The notes under the pieces were generated by a model, which did not search any database, had not been told where the DNA came from, and was given only the letters and a program-made list of their open reading frames with translations. A stretch of 41,526 nucleotides of DNA from contig CAYWWK010000019.1 in NCBI GenBank assembly GCA_964462135.1, positions 1 through 41,526 on the forward strand. The letters run 5' to 3'. This stretch comes from MGBC163016 sp964462135. Its GTDB lineage: Bacteria; Actinomycetota; Coriobacteriia; Coriobacteriales; Eggerthellaceae. Shown one piece after another: positions 1 through 8,492 of this stretch (position 1 is its first letter; each line of letters opens with the position of its first letter). A program made the position numbers and the translations under genes.

Positions 1-22
1 GTGACATTGTTTATTGTAGGAG

Positions 23-53
23 GGGTCGATCCGAGCGAAGCGGAGATCGACCC
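23..53 (-). terminator. Hairpin downstream of the FNT channel gene
   Basis: GGGTCGATCCG (23-33) pairs with CGG-AG-ATCGACCC (41-53), leaving a two-base bulge and a 7-base loop. It lies about 45 bases past the stop of the minus-strand FNT gene. The sequence after it on that strand is only weakly T-rich (TCCTACAATAAAC), so intrinsic termination is plausible but not proven. Confidence 0.45.
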
Positions 54-80
54 AATCGACCCAATCGACCCAATCGACCC
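45..80. repeat. Short tandem repeat, four 9-bp units
   Basis: Four consecutive 9-bp units are visible: GATCGACCC at 45-53, then AATCGACCC at 54-62, 63-71 and 72-80. The first unit is also the right arm of the hairpin at 23-53, so extra units would offer alternative pairing partners for the left arm. Copy number of such repeats often varies by slippage. Confidence 0.9.
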
Positions 81-95
81 GGCTTCCGTTGCCCC

Positions 96-923
96 TCAGG
101 AACGACGGGCGTGGATGTACCAATAGGCAAGCCCAACCAGAAGGCCGCCTGCGATATTGCCCAGCGTGGCAAGCACCAAATTGTACCCAACACCCGTCAA
201 CGTGACGGCATCCACTGCGCCGAAGCCGTCCAAGGCATTCAGCGCCAGACCAAGCGGCAGGAAGAGCATGTTCGCGACGCAGTGCTCGAATCCACAGGCC
301 ACGAAAGCGGAAATGGGCAGAAGGATGCCGATCACCTTGTCAACGATGGTCTTCCCAGCGAACCCTATCCATACCGCAAGGCAGACCAGCACATTGCAGA
401 GGATGGCCTTGAAGAACAGCGTCACCGGATCAAGGCTTCCCTTCCCCGCTGCCACTGAGACGAAGGCCTCTCCCACAGCCCCACCATTCATGGCTTGCAA
501 ACCGGACAGATAGATGACGAGGGCGGCCAGAAGCGCACCAGCAAGGTTGCCCAGCCAGACGATGCCCCAATTCCGGAAAAGCTGCGCCCAGGATATCCTC
601 TTCGATGCCTTTGCACAGATCATCAGGATGTTTCCCGTGAACAGCTCAGCCCCACAGCACAGCACCAGCACCAAGCCAAGGCAGAAGCAAAGGCCACCAA
701 CCACACGCTGCACCCCGAAAGGAAGGGTGGGGTCTCCCAGAAAGGTGCAGAAATACATGGCCCCAAAGGCAATGAAGGCACCGGCAAGCATGGCGGAGAC
801 AAAGCACTTCCCACCTGCCATGGCAGCTTTCGTGCAAGCGACGGATTCGGCCTTCGCTTCGGTATCAGCAGGCGAAAGCGCCTCGGAACTCATCTTCGAG
901 AGGCTGTCCTGTTCATTTCCCAT
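96..923 (-). CDS. Formate/nitrite transporter (FNT) family channel
   Basis: 275-residue inner-membrane protein of the FNT family, which forms pentameric channels for formate, nitrite, hydrosulfide or other small monovalent anions. The family signatures are clear: GAELFTGN at residues 91-98, FKAILCN near 171-177 and FEHCVANM with the central pore histidine at about H214. Six hydrophobic segments fit the fold, and a roughly 30-residue polar N-terminus precedes the first helix. The start is supported by AAAGGAAG upstream. It begins only 42 bp after the stop of the large activase fusion on the same strand, so the two are probably co-transcribed. The substrate cannot be read from sequence; formate or a short-chain carboxylate would suit the neighbour but is inference. 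Confidence 0.93.
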   Translation of the reverse strand: MGNEQDSLSKMSSEALSPADTEAKAESVACTKAAMAGGKCFVSAMLAGAFIAFGAMYFCTFLGDPTLPFGVQRVVGGLCFCLGLVLVLCCGAELFTGNILMICAKASKRISWAQLFRNWGIVWLGNLAGALLAALVIYLSGLQAMNGGAVGEAFVSVAAGKGSLDPVTLFFKAILCNVLVCLAVWIGFAGKTIVDKVIGILLPISAFVACGFEHCVANMLFLPLGLALNALDGFGAVDAVTLTGVGYNLVLATLGNIAGGLLVGLAYWYIHARRS

Positions 924-965
924 GCTCTTCCTTTCGCATTGCCAGCAGAAGAGCCGGACTCTGTC

Positions 966-3900
966 CTACTGGGCACGCTTCTCCGCCAGATTCGCCTTCG
1001 CCACCGCAATCATCAGCTTGATGCGGTTCAGCTGGTTGACCTCACTGGCACCGGGATCGTAATCGACCGCGACGATGTTGCTCTCAGGGTAACGGCGACG
1101 CAGTTCCTTGATGACCGACTTCCCGACCACATGGTTCGGCAGACAGGCGAAAGGCTGCGTACACACCACATTGGGGCAGCCCGACCGGATGAGCTCCACC
1201 ATCTCGGCGGTGAGCAGCCATCCCTCTCCCATGGAGTTGCACAGGGAAAGGATCTCGGAGGCGTATTCCGCCAATTCGTAGATATCCGCCGGTGGATTGA
1301 ATCGCTGGGAGCGCTTCAATGCCTCGTTCACCGGACGACGCAACTGCTTCACCGCGGCAAGCCCGATGCGGCTGCCAAGGGCGCTTTTCGCCGATTTGCC
1401 GATCTGACGTTGGAAGATGCCGCCTGCGATGCCGAAGAGGAAGAACTCGATGAGACCTGGAACCACCGCTTCGCATCCTTCGGCCTCTATCTGCTCGACG
1501 ATCTGGTTGTTGGCGGTGGGATGGAACTTGACCAGTATCTCGCCCACCACGCCCACGCGCGGCTTCGTGCCTTCCCCCTGCAGGGGAAGCGTGTCGAAGT
1601 CATCCACGATCTGATTCACCGTGCGCTTGAACTCACCCATCTTGACACCGCGGGATATCTGCTCTTTCGCAACGCCCATCCAATGATCGAAGAGCCGCTG
1701 CGCGCTTCCGGGCTCAACCTCGTAGGGACGCGTGCGGTAGAGGCACATCATCAGAAGATCGCCATATTGCAGGGCGAAGATGGCCTGATAGAGCATGGCG
1801 GGTGTGACCTTGAAGCCCGGGTTCACCTCTCCCAAATCCTTGAACGACAGTGCGATGACGGGGATATGCCCCAATCCTGCTGCCTTCAAGGCCTTGCGGA
1901 TGAGCGAGATGTAGTTGGTGGCACGACAGCCGCCACCGGTCTGGGTGATGAGCACGGCAAGCTTGTCCGTATCGTACTTACCGCTGGTCACCGCTTCCAT
2001 GATCTGCCCGGTCACCAGGATGGACGGATAGCAGATATCGTTGTTCACGTATTTGAGGCCAGCGTCCACCGCTCCCGTGTCAACGCTGGGCAACAGTTCC
2101 AGGTTGTAGCCATTCGCATGGAAGATGGGAAGCAGAAGCTCGAAATGGATGGGGGCCATCTGGGGGGCGAGGATGGTATAGCCTGCCTCCTTCATCTCTT
2201 GGGTGAATTGCGGACGGGCGAATTCCGTCGAAGAGGCCTGACGCTGCACCACCTCGGATTCCACGCGGACCCCATCGGCCTTCTGAGTGAAGCTCTCGGG
2301 CACCAGAGCGTCTATCTCATCCACCGAGATGCTTGCAGCCGGGCATCCATGCCTCTCAGCTGCAGCATCCGCCGCGGCCTCCGCTTCGGTGTCAGATTGA
2401 TCCTTCAGGGCCGCCAGCAATGATCGCACGCGGATGCGCGCAGCCCCCAGATTCGACACCTCATCTATCTTGAGCACGGTGTAGACCTTGCCTGCCGCTT
2501 CCAAGACCTCCTGCACCTGATCCGTGGTCAGGGCATCCAAACCGCAGCCAAACGAATTCAGCTGGATCAGGTCAAGATCACGGCGCTGGGTGACCACCTT
2601 CGCCGCCGCATACAGGCGCGTATGGTACATCCACTGGTCAACCACGCGGATGGGCCGTTCGAGCTGGCCCAAGTGCGCGATCGAGTCTTCCGTGAGCACC
2701 GCCAGGCCGAAGGAGGTCAGAAGCTCCGGAATGGCATGGTTGATCTCAGGGTCCTGGTGATAGGGACGCCCCGCCAAGACGATGCCATGTGTGCCCGTCT
2801 CCTCCATCCAAGCCAGCGTCTCCGTCCCCTTGCGTCGAATGTCACGCTTGAAGGCCTCGTCTTCGGCCCAGGCGGCATCAACCGCATCGTCGATCTCAGT
2901 CTGCGTGAGATGCGGCCCCGTCTTCATGACGGCGTCCTTGTACGTACGGGAGAGCTCCTTGTAGAGACGCTCTTTCAGCTTCTCCTTGTTGTCATAGGGA
3001 AGCCACGGAGAAACGAAGGCCGTGGGACTGTCCTTCAATTCATCGATGTTCAGGCGAAGCGCTTCGGGATAGCTTGCCACGATGGGGCAGTTGAAATGGT
3101 TTCCCGCCGTTTCATCCTCCTGACGCTCCCACTTGCTGCAGGGCATCCAGATGAAATCAGGCTGCTTCTGAAGGAGGTTCATGATATGCCCGTGTGAGAG
3201 CTTCGCGGGATAGCATACTGATTCCGAGGGCATCGATTCGATGCCGGCCTCATAGGTCTTCTTGTTCGAAGGGTCAGACAGGATGACCCGATAGCCCAGA
3301 TTCGTGAAGAAGGTGAACCAGAAGGGATAGTTCTCGTAGAGGTTGAGTGCCCGGGGAATGCCTACGACCCCGCGCGTCGCCTCGTCCTCGGAAAGCGGCG
3401 TGTAGTGGTCGAAGAGGCGCTTCGATTTCCATTCGAAGAGATTCGGCACCGCAGAGGCATGATTGCCCGTGCCAAGGCTTTCCCCCTTCTCACATCGGTT
3501 GCCCGTGATGAAGCGGCGATGCTTTCCCGTTTCCTCGTCAACGCCGAAATCATTGACGGTGAGCAGGCACGCATTCGCACAGCCCTTGCAGCGCACCGTG
3601 CGATGCGTCGGTGCAAGCGCCTGGATATCCTCCAGCGAAAGCAAGCTCGACCTATCCCTCTGCTCTTCAGATCCAGTGAGGGGTGCGCCCTCGCCGCGCG
3701 ATTCGTTTTCTTGCAGATTGGCGGAGGGGGTGGAGCGAAGGCTGCGCAGCTTCTGAGCGTAATCCCCTTCGCCAATCTGCGCATAGTACCTATCGCGCGC
3801 GAGCAGCGCCGCCCCGAACGCCCCCATGTTCCCCGCAATATCAGGCCTGACGGCGTTCACCTCGGAGAGCTGTTCGAACGCTCGCAGCACCGCATCGTTC

Positions 3901-5651
3901 AGGAACGTGCCGCCCTGCACGATGACACGGGTGCCCACGTCATGAGGGTCGCGTATCTTGATGACCTTGAACAAGGCGTTCTTGATGACCGAGATGGCAA
4001 GGCCCGCAGCGATGTCCCCTACCGTGGCACCCTCCTTCTGGGCCTGCTTGACACGGCTGTTCATGAAGACGGTGCAACGGCTTCCCAGATCAACCGGTGC
4101 CTGGGCCTGGATGGCGGTTGCCGCGAAATCCTGCACCTCAAGGCCCAGACCGGAAGCAAAGCTCTCGATGAAACTGCCACAGCCGGATGAGCACGCCTCG
4201 TTCAGCATGATGGAATCGATCACGCCATCCTTCACGCGCAGGCATTTCATGTCCTGCCCACCGATATCCAGAATGAACTCGACGTCAGGCAGCAACGCCT
4301 GGGCTCCGCGAAGGTGAGCCACCGTCTCTATTTCGCCAGAATCCACCTGCAACGCCTCAAGGAGAAGGCCTTCGCCATAGCCTGTGACCGTTGAGTGGCC
4401 TATCCAAACCAGATCCTCGCCCGTTTCGATGTCCTTCGGCAGGCTGGCGTAAAGGTCCGTCAGGGCCGTCTTGGCACACCCAAGCACATCTCCCTTGTTG
4501 GAGGCATACGTCGACCAGAGCAATTCCCCATCACGGCCGATCAACGCCGCCTTGAAGGTGGTGGAACCGGCATCGATCCCCAGAAAGGCCTCACCGCGAT
4601 AGTCGGCCAATGACCCTCGCGCAACCTTCTCCTGGTCATGGCGCTCAGTGAATTCCCTGAGTTCGTCATCGTTGGCGAACAGAGGAGCCAGCCTGTCAAC
4701 CTCAGAGCCTTGGATATCCCCCAAGCCCTCCAGACGGGCAAGCACCTCAGAGAGCGTTTCGACCTTCGCGCCATCCCGTGCACCGGCGATGGCAGCCCCG
4801 CACGCCACGAACAGGTGCGCGTTCTCAGGTACGATGATGGCATCATCGGTCAGCTCGAGCGTTTCATAGAAGCGGCGCCGCAGCTCCGGCAGATACTGGA
4901 GAGGGCCACCCAGAAAGGCAACGTTTCCCCGGATGGGACGGCCGCACGCAAGACCGGAGATGGTCTGCGTGACCACTGACTGGAAGATGGAGGCAGCGAT
5001 GTCCTCCCGCTTGGCCCCTTCGTTGAGCAAAGGCTGCACATCGGTCTTGGCGAACACACCGCAACGGCTTGCGATGGGATAGATGGTGGTGTGACTCTTC
5101 GCCAGTTCATTCAGACCACCCGCATCGGTGTTCAGAAGCGCTGCCATCTGATCGATGAAGGCGCCCGTGCCGCCTGCACAGGTGCCGTTCATGCGCTGTT
5201 CGATGCCACCATCGAAATAGATGATCTTCGCGTCTTCGCCCCCCAGCTCAATGGCAACGTCAGTACGGGGGATGAAGGTCTCAACCGCTGTCTTTGAGGC
5301 GATGACCTCTTGGACGAATTTGACATCCAGCCATTGGGAGAGCAGCAGACCACCTGACCCGGTGATGGCAATCGTCATCGGGTTCGTTGGGAATTCCGCA
5401 GCCGCTTGGCGCAGCACGTCTATGATGGTGGCCCTCACATCGGCGTGATGCCGCTGGTAGACCGACCAGAGGCATTCATCGTGCGAATTCAAGACGGCAA
5501 GCTTGACCGTCGTGGAACCAACATCAATACCGATATGCAGCGAGGTCTGCACGCCAGCATCATCCTTGGAAACCGCGGGTTCGCCAAGGACCTCATCGGC
5601 TGCCACTGCGCTTTCTCTTCCTATGGTCACGTACTTGGATCGTCTGCTCAT
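966..5651 (-). CDS. 2-hydroxyacyl-CoA dehydratase activase / dehydratase-like fusion
   Basis: 1561-residue multidomain protein. Two tandem ASKHA ATPase domains of the BcrA/BadF/HgdC type occur at about 39-300 (phosphate loop GIDVGSTTVK) and 356-620 (GIDAGSTTFK). Each keeps the pair of cysteines that hold the [4Fe-4S] cluster in HgdC: C158/C197 and C487/C526, both 39 residues apart as in HgdC. A cysteine motif CKGCANAC (688-695) follows, then a DUF2229-like segment and a C-terminal HgdB/HgdD-like dehydratase-component region with CYP and GCR motifs. Family knowledge: ATP-driven low-potential electron transfer to dehydratases or reductases. The substrate of these long fusions is generally unknown. 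The start has GGGAG five bases upstream. Cytosolic; probably in an operon with the FNT gene. Confidence 0.9.
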   Translation of the reverse strand: MSRRSKYVTIGRESAVAADEVLGEPAVSKDDAGVQTSLHIGIDVGSTTVKLAVLNSHDECLWSVYQRHHADVRATIIDVLRQAAAEFPTNPMTIAITGSGGLLLSQWLDVKFVQEVIASKTAVETFIPRTDVAIELGGEDAKIIYFDGGIEQRMNGTCAGGTGAFIDQMAALLNTDAGGLNELAKSHTTIYPIASRCGVFAKTDVQPLLNEGAKREDIAASIFQSVVTQTISGLACGRPIRGNVAFLGGPLQYLPELRRRFYETLELTDDAIIVPENAHLFVACGAAIAGARDGAKVETLSEVLARLEGLGDIQGSEVDRLAPLFANDDELREFTERHDQEKVARGSLADYRGEAFLGIDAGSTTFKAALIGRDGELLWSTYASNKGDVLGCAKTALTDLYASLPKDIETGEDLVWIGHSTVTGYGEGLLLEALQVDSGEIETVAHLRGAQALLPDVEFILDIGGQDMKCLRVKDGVIDSIMLNEACSSGCGSFIESFASGLGLEVQDFAATAIQAQAPVDLGSRCTVFMNSRVKQAQKEGATVGDIAAGLAISVIKNALFKVIKIRDPHDVGTRVIVQGGTFLNDAVLRAFEQLSEVNAVRPDIAGNMGAFGAALLARDRYYAQIGEGDYAQKLRSLRSTPSANLQENESRGEGAPLTGSEEQRDRSSLLSLEDIQALAPTHRTVRCKGCANACLLTVNDFGVDEETGKHRRFITGNRCEKGESLGTGNHASAVPNLFEWKSKRLFDHYTPLSEDEATRGVVGIPRALNLYENYPFWFTFFTNLGYRVILSDPSNKKTYEAGIESMPSESVCYPAKLSHGHIMNLLQKQPDFIWMPCSKWERQEDETAGNHFNCPIVASYPEALRLNIDELKDSPTAFVSPWLPYDNKEKLKERLYKELSRTYKDAVMKTGPHLTQTEIDDAVDAAWAEDEAFKRDIRRKGTETLAWMEETGTHGIVLAGRPYHQDPEINHAIPELLTSFGLAVLTEDSIAHLGQLERPIRVVDQWMYHTRLYAAAKVVTQRRDLDLIQLNSFGCGLDALTTDQVQEVLEAAGKVYTVLKIDEVSNLGAARIRVRSLLAALKDQSDTEAEAAADAAAERHGCPAASISVDEIDALVPESFTQKADGVRVESEVVQRQASSTEFARPQFTQEMKEAGYTILAPQMAPIHFELLLPIFHANGYNLELLPSVDTGAVDAGLKYVNNDICYPSILVTGQIMEAVTSGKYDTDKLAVLITQTGGGCRATNYISLIRKALKAAGLGHIPVIALSFKDLGEVNPGFKVTPAMLYQAIFALQYGDLLMMCLYRTRPYEVEPGSAQRLFDHWMGVAKEQISRGVKMGEFKRTVNQIVDDFDTLPLQGEGTKPRVGVVGEILVKFHPTANNQIVEQIEAEGCEAVVPGLIEFFLFGIAGGIFQRQIGKSAKSALGSRIGLAAVKQLRRPVNEALKRSQRFNPPADIYELAEYASEILSLCNSMGEGWLLTAEMVELIRSGCPNVVCTQPFACLPNHVVGKSVIKELRRRYPESNIVAVDYDPGASEVNQLNRIKLMIAVAKANLAEKRAQ

Positions 5652-5731
5652 GTTACTCCCGAAAAAGGCATTTTCTCTTGAGGTGCATTCTACTGGACGT
5701 GCTGCGGTTTGCCTATGGCTTCACGAAACGA

Positions 5732-6940
5732 CTAGAACATCCGTTCCCCTGGTTCCATCGCAACGATGTTCTCGATATGATGGGTATGCGGGAACATGTC
5801 GACGGGCTGCATGGCGCTGATACGGTAGCCCTCCTCTTCTAAGAGCGCGACGTCACGGGCTTGGGTCGTAGGGTTGCAGGAAACGTAGACGATGCGCTTC
5901 GGGTGAAGGCGTGCCATGGCATGCAGGCACTGGGGCGTTGATCCAGCCCGCGGCGGATCCATCAGACAGACGAGTTGCTGCCCTGAGACCGGGCATCCCC
6001 CCTGATCCATGAAGGTGGTAGCATCGGCACAGACGAACTCAGCGGAGGAGATGCCGTTGTGCTTGGCGTTCTGTCGCGCATCAGCCACTGCCTCAGCCAC
6101 GGCCTCAACGCCGATGACGCGACCCGCTCCCTGCTTCGCCGCAACCAATCCAATGGTGCCCGTCCCGCAATAGGCATCGATCAAAGTATCTGCAGGACCG
6201 GCATCCGCCAGCCCCACCGCCGCCTCGTACAGGCGCTCCGCCTGAATGGCATTCACCTGATAGAACGAAGCGGAGGATATACGGAATCGCAACCCGCACA
6301 GATCATCCAGGATGAACCCGGGGCCATAGAGAACATGCTCGCGCTCACCCAGGATGACATTGGTCTGGCGCATATTCACGTTCTGCACCACCGTGGTCAC
6401 CTCAGGCACGCGCTTCACCAGCTGCCTGCAGAAGGACCGGGATGAGGGGAACTCCTCGCCATTGGTGACGATGGTGACCAACAACTCTCCGCTGCGGCCT
6501 GCACGGGCAATCCCATGGCGGATGAAGCCCTCTCCCCTCTCTTCGTCATAAGGAGCGATGTTCCACTTCTCCATGAGCTGACGAATGGCGAGCAGGGCCC
6601 GCTTGGCAGTCCTGTTCTCAAGAAGGCAGTCATCAGTGGAGACGATCCGATGCGTTCCTGGCGCATACATGCCGGAAAGCACCCTTCGATCGCTCGAGGA
6701 CGCCTTGCCGCGCCTCCGCTTCGCAGGCGCATACGGCGAGATCACCTTGTTGCGATAATGGAAAGAGTCCTCCATGCCCATGATGGGGCGAATGAGACCG
6801 GTTGCAGCCGCTTGGGGAAACAGCTCACGGATCTTCTCCTGTTTCACCGTCAGCTGCTCGTCATAGGGGATATCCAACAGCTGGCATGCTCCGCACACCC
6901 CAAAGGCATTGCAGTGGCGCTCCGTGCTTCTCAGTGTCAC
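5732..6940 (-). CDS. 23S rRNA (uracil-5-)-methyltransferase, RlmCD/RumA type, without TRAM domain
   Basis: 402-residue SAM-dependent RNA m5U methyltransferase. The N-terminus begins directly with the iron-sulfur motif C10-x5-C16-x2-C19 and the fourth cysteine is about C105, so the [4Fe-4S] site is complete. There is no TRAM RNA-binding domain before it. The SAM loop is DAYCGTGTIG (255-264), the proline loop is MDPPRAG, and the catalytic cysteine is C355 in SCNPTTQ. The GTG start is chosen because GGGGAGGG lies just upstream and the first cysteine follows within ten codons. A second family member at 20944-22257 has the opposite layout (TRAM present, Fe-S site degenerate). Which rRNA or tRNA position each modifies cannot be told from sequence. 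Confidence 0.9.
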   Translation of the reverse strand: MTLRSTERHCNAFGVCGACQLLDIPYDEQLTVKQEKIRELFPQAAATGLIRPIMGMEDSFHYRNKVISPYAPAKRRRGKASSSDRRVLSGMYAPGTHRIVSTDDCLLENRTAKRALLAIRQLMEKWNIAPYDEERGEGFIRHGIARAGRSGELLVTIVTNGEEFPSSRSFCRQLVKRVPEVTTVVQNVNMRQTNVILGEREHVLYGPGFILDDLCGLRFRISSASFYQVNAIQAERLYEAAVGLADAGPADTLIDAYCGTGTIGLVAAKQGAGRVIGVEAVAEAVADARQNAKHNGISSAEFVCADATTFMDQGGCPVSGQQLVCLMDPPRAGSTPQCLHAMARLHPKRIVYVSCNPTTQARDVALLEEEGYRISAMQPVDMFPHTHHIENIVAMEPGERMF

Positions 6941-7008
6941 GACCCTCCCCTCGGCAATGGCTCTCCTGACGGATTTTTGACCATTCTATCAACAATCCTG
7001 CCAGAGCC

Positions 7009-7036
7009 TTGACTTTGGCCTTCCCTTCCCTATGCT
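7009..7036 (+). promoter_or_regulatory. Sigma-70-type promoter for the MATE exporter
   Basis: TTGACT (7009-7014) and TATGCT (7031-7036) are separated by 16 bp, a near-consensus pair about 56 bp ahead of the MATE start codon. This is the best-formed promoter in the window. Confidence 0.7.
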
Positions 7037-7047
7037 AGAGCGCCATA

Positions 7048-7074
7048 TGCCCAAAGGGCACCGTATGAGCATAC
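7048..7074 (+). promoter_or_regulatory. Two small inverted repeats in the MATE leader
   Basis: TGCCC-AAA-GGGCA at 7048-7060 and GTATG-AG-CATAC at 7063-7074 lie just downstream of the predicted transcription start. They could be an operator for a repressor or a small leader structure. No regulator gene is adjacent, so the role is a guess. Confidence 0.35.
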
Positions 7075-7091
7075 TGGGTGGCAGGTGAGAG

Positions 7092-8447
7092 ATGACACAG
7101 GATATGGGACGCCATTTCACATGGGGAGCGCTCTTGCGCTTCACGCTTCCCTCTATCGCCATGATGATCTTCACATCCATCTACGGCATCGTGGATGGGC
7201 TATTCGTCTCGAACTTCGCCGGGAAGACCGCATTCGCTGCCGTCAATTTCGTCATGCCCATCATCATGATACCTTCCGCCGTCGGCTTCATGATAGGCAC
7301 CGGCGGTTCAGCCATCGTGGCGAAGACGCGCGGCGAGGGAGACGATGCGGCTGCGATGCAGGCTTTCACCATGCTGGTCTATTCCGGAGCCATCCTTGGC
7401 ATCATCCTTGCCGTTGTGGGCATCTTCGTCGCAGAACCCATCTGCGCGCTCATGGGAGCAGAGGGACAGATGCTTGCCGACTGCGGCCTGTACGGTCGGA
7501 TGATCTTCGTCACGCTTCCCTTCTTCGTGCTGCAATACGTGTTCCAAAGCTTCTTCGTCACCGCAGGAAAGCCGCAGATAGGCTTTCTCGTCGTGCTTCT
7601 GGCCGGGTGCATGAACATCGTCTTGGATGCGGTGCTCGTGGGCGTGCTGGATATGGGTTTGGCTGGAGCCGCCCTCGCCACGAACGCAAGCGAGATCTTG
7701 GGTGGTGGCATCCCCCTCATCTACTTTGCCTGCAGAAACTCCAGCTTCTTGCGCTTCGTCCGTGCCCCCTTCAAGGGCAGCATCCTCGGTCGCGCCTGCT
7801 TCAACGGCATGTCGGAGATGGTCACCAACATCGCCATGTCCGTCGTGAGCGTTCTCTACAATCTGCAGCTCATGCGCTATATCGGCGAAGACGGAGTCGC
7901 GGCCTATGGGGTCATCATGTATGTGGCGATGGTCTTCGCCGCCATCTTCTTGGGCTATTCCATGGGATCGAGTCCCCTCATGAGCTTCCAGTATGGAGCG
8001 AAGCGGCACCATGAGATGCAGAACCTCTTCCGCAAGAGCATCATCTTCGTGCTGGTGGGCGGTCTGCTCATGTTCCTTCTGGCAGAAGCCTCTGCGGAAG
8101 TGATCGCTGATATCTTCGTGAGCTACGATGAGGGCTTGCGGGCGCTTACCATCGAAAGCTTCCGGATCTACGCGGTGGCCTACACGCTGATGGGCTTTTC
8201 CATCTATGGCTCAGCCCTGTTCACCTCCCTGGGCAATGGCGTGGTGTCAGCCGTCATCGCGCTTTTGCGTTCGCTGGTCTTCGAATGCGGATGCGTGCTG
8301 CTGATGCCGCTCGTCTTCGGCATCACAGGCATCTGGTTCTCCATCAGCGTGGCGGAATTGGCATCATTGGTGGTGACGCTCATCTTCATGTTCGCCCTTG
8401 GACGCCGTTACGGATTCCTGAAGAAGCGAACCGTGTCCCCGGTATAG
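7092..8447 (+). CDS. MATE family multidrug/sodium efflux transporter
   Basis: 451-residue integral membrane protein with about twelve hydrophobic segments in two halves, matching the multidrug and toxic compound extrusion family. The N-terminal pattern (LPSIAMMIFTSIYGIVDGLF, then VNFVMPIIM) is typical of MATE/NorM-like exporters in Gram-positive anaerobes. Such proteins use H+ or Na+ gradients to export cationic drugs or metabolites; the substrate here is unknown. It stands alone on the plus strand between two minus-strand genes and has its own promoter. The start at 7092 has AGGTGA very close upstream; an in-frame ATG four codons later is possible. Confidence 0.92.
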   Translation: MTQDMGRHFTWGALLRFTLPSIAMMIFTSIYGIVDGLFVSNFAGKTAFAAVNFVMPIIMIPSAVGFMIGTGGSAIVAKTRGEGDDAAAMQAFTMLVYSGAILGIILAVVGIFVAEPICALMGAEGQMLADCGLYGRMIFVTLPFFVLQYVFQSFFVTAGKPQIGFLVVLLAGCMNIVLDAVLVGVLDMGLAGAALATNASEILGGGIPLIYFACRNSSFLRFVRAPFKGSILGRACFNGMSEMVTNIAMSVVSVLYNLQLMRYIGEDGVAAYGVIMYVAMVFAAIFLGYSMGSSPLMSFQYGAKRHHEMQNLFRKSIIFVLVGGLLMFLLAEASAEVIADIFVSYDEGLRALTIESFRIYAVAYTLMGFSIYGSALFTSLGNGVVSAVIALLRSLVFECGCVLLMPLVFGITGIWFSISVAELASLVVTLIFMFALGRRYGFLKKRTVSPV

Positions 8448-8492
8448 CCGGATGCACCTCGCATCTAGGCAGGGGCAAGGCGCATCGCAACG

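Noticed and set aside
495..2423. Long plus-strand reading frame of 642 codons
   Set aside because: It lies wholly antisense to the FNT and activase genes, has no recognisable domain, is rich in His/Arg/Gly as expected of a GC-rich shadow frame, and has no Shine-Dalgarno site that stands out.
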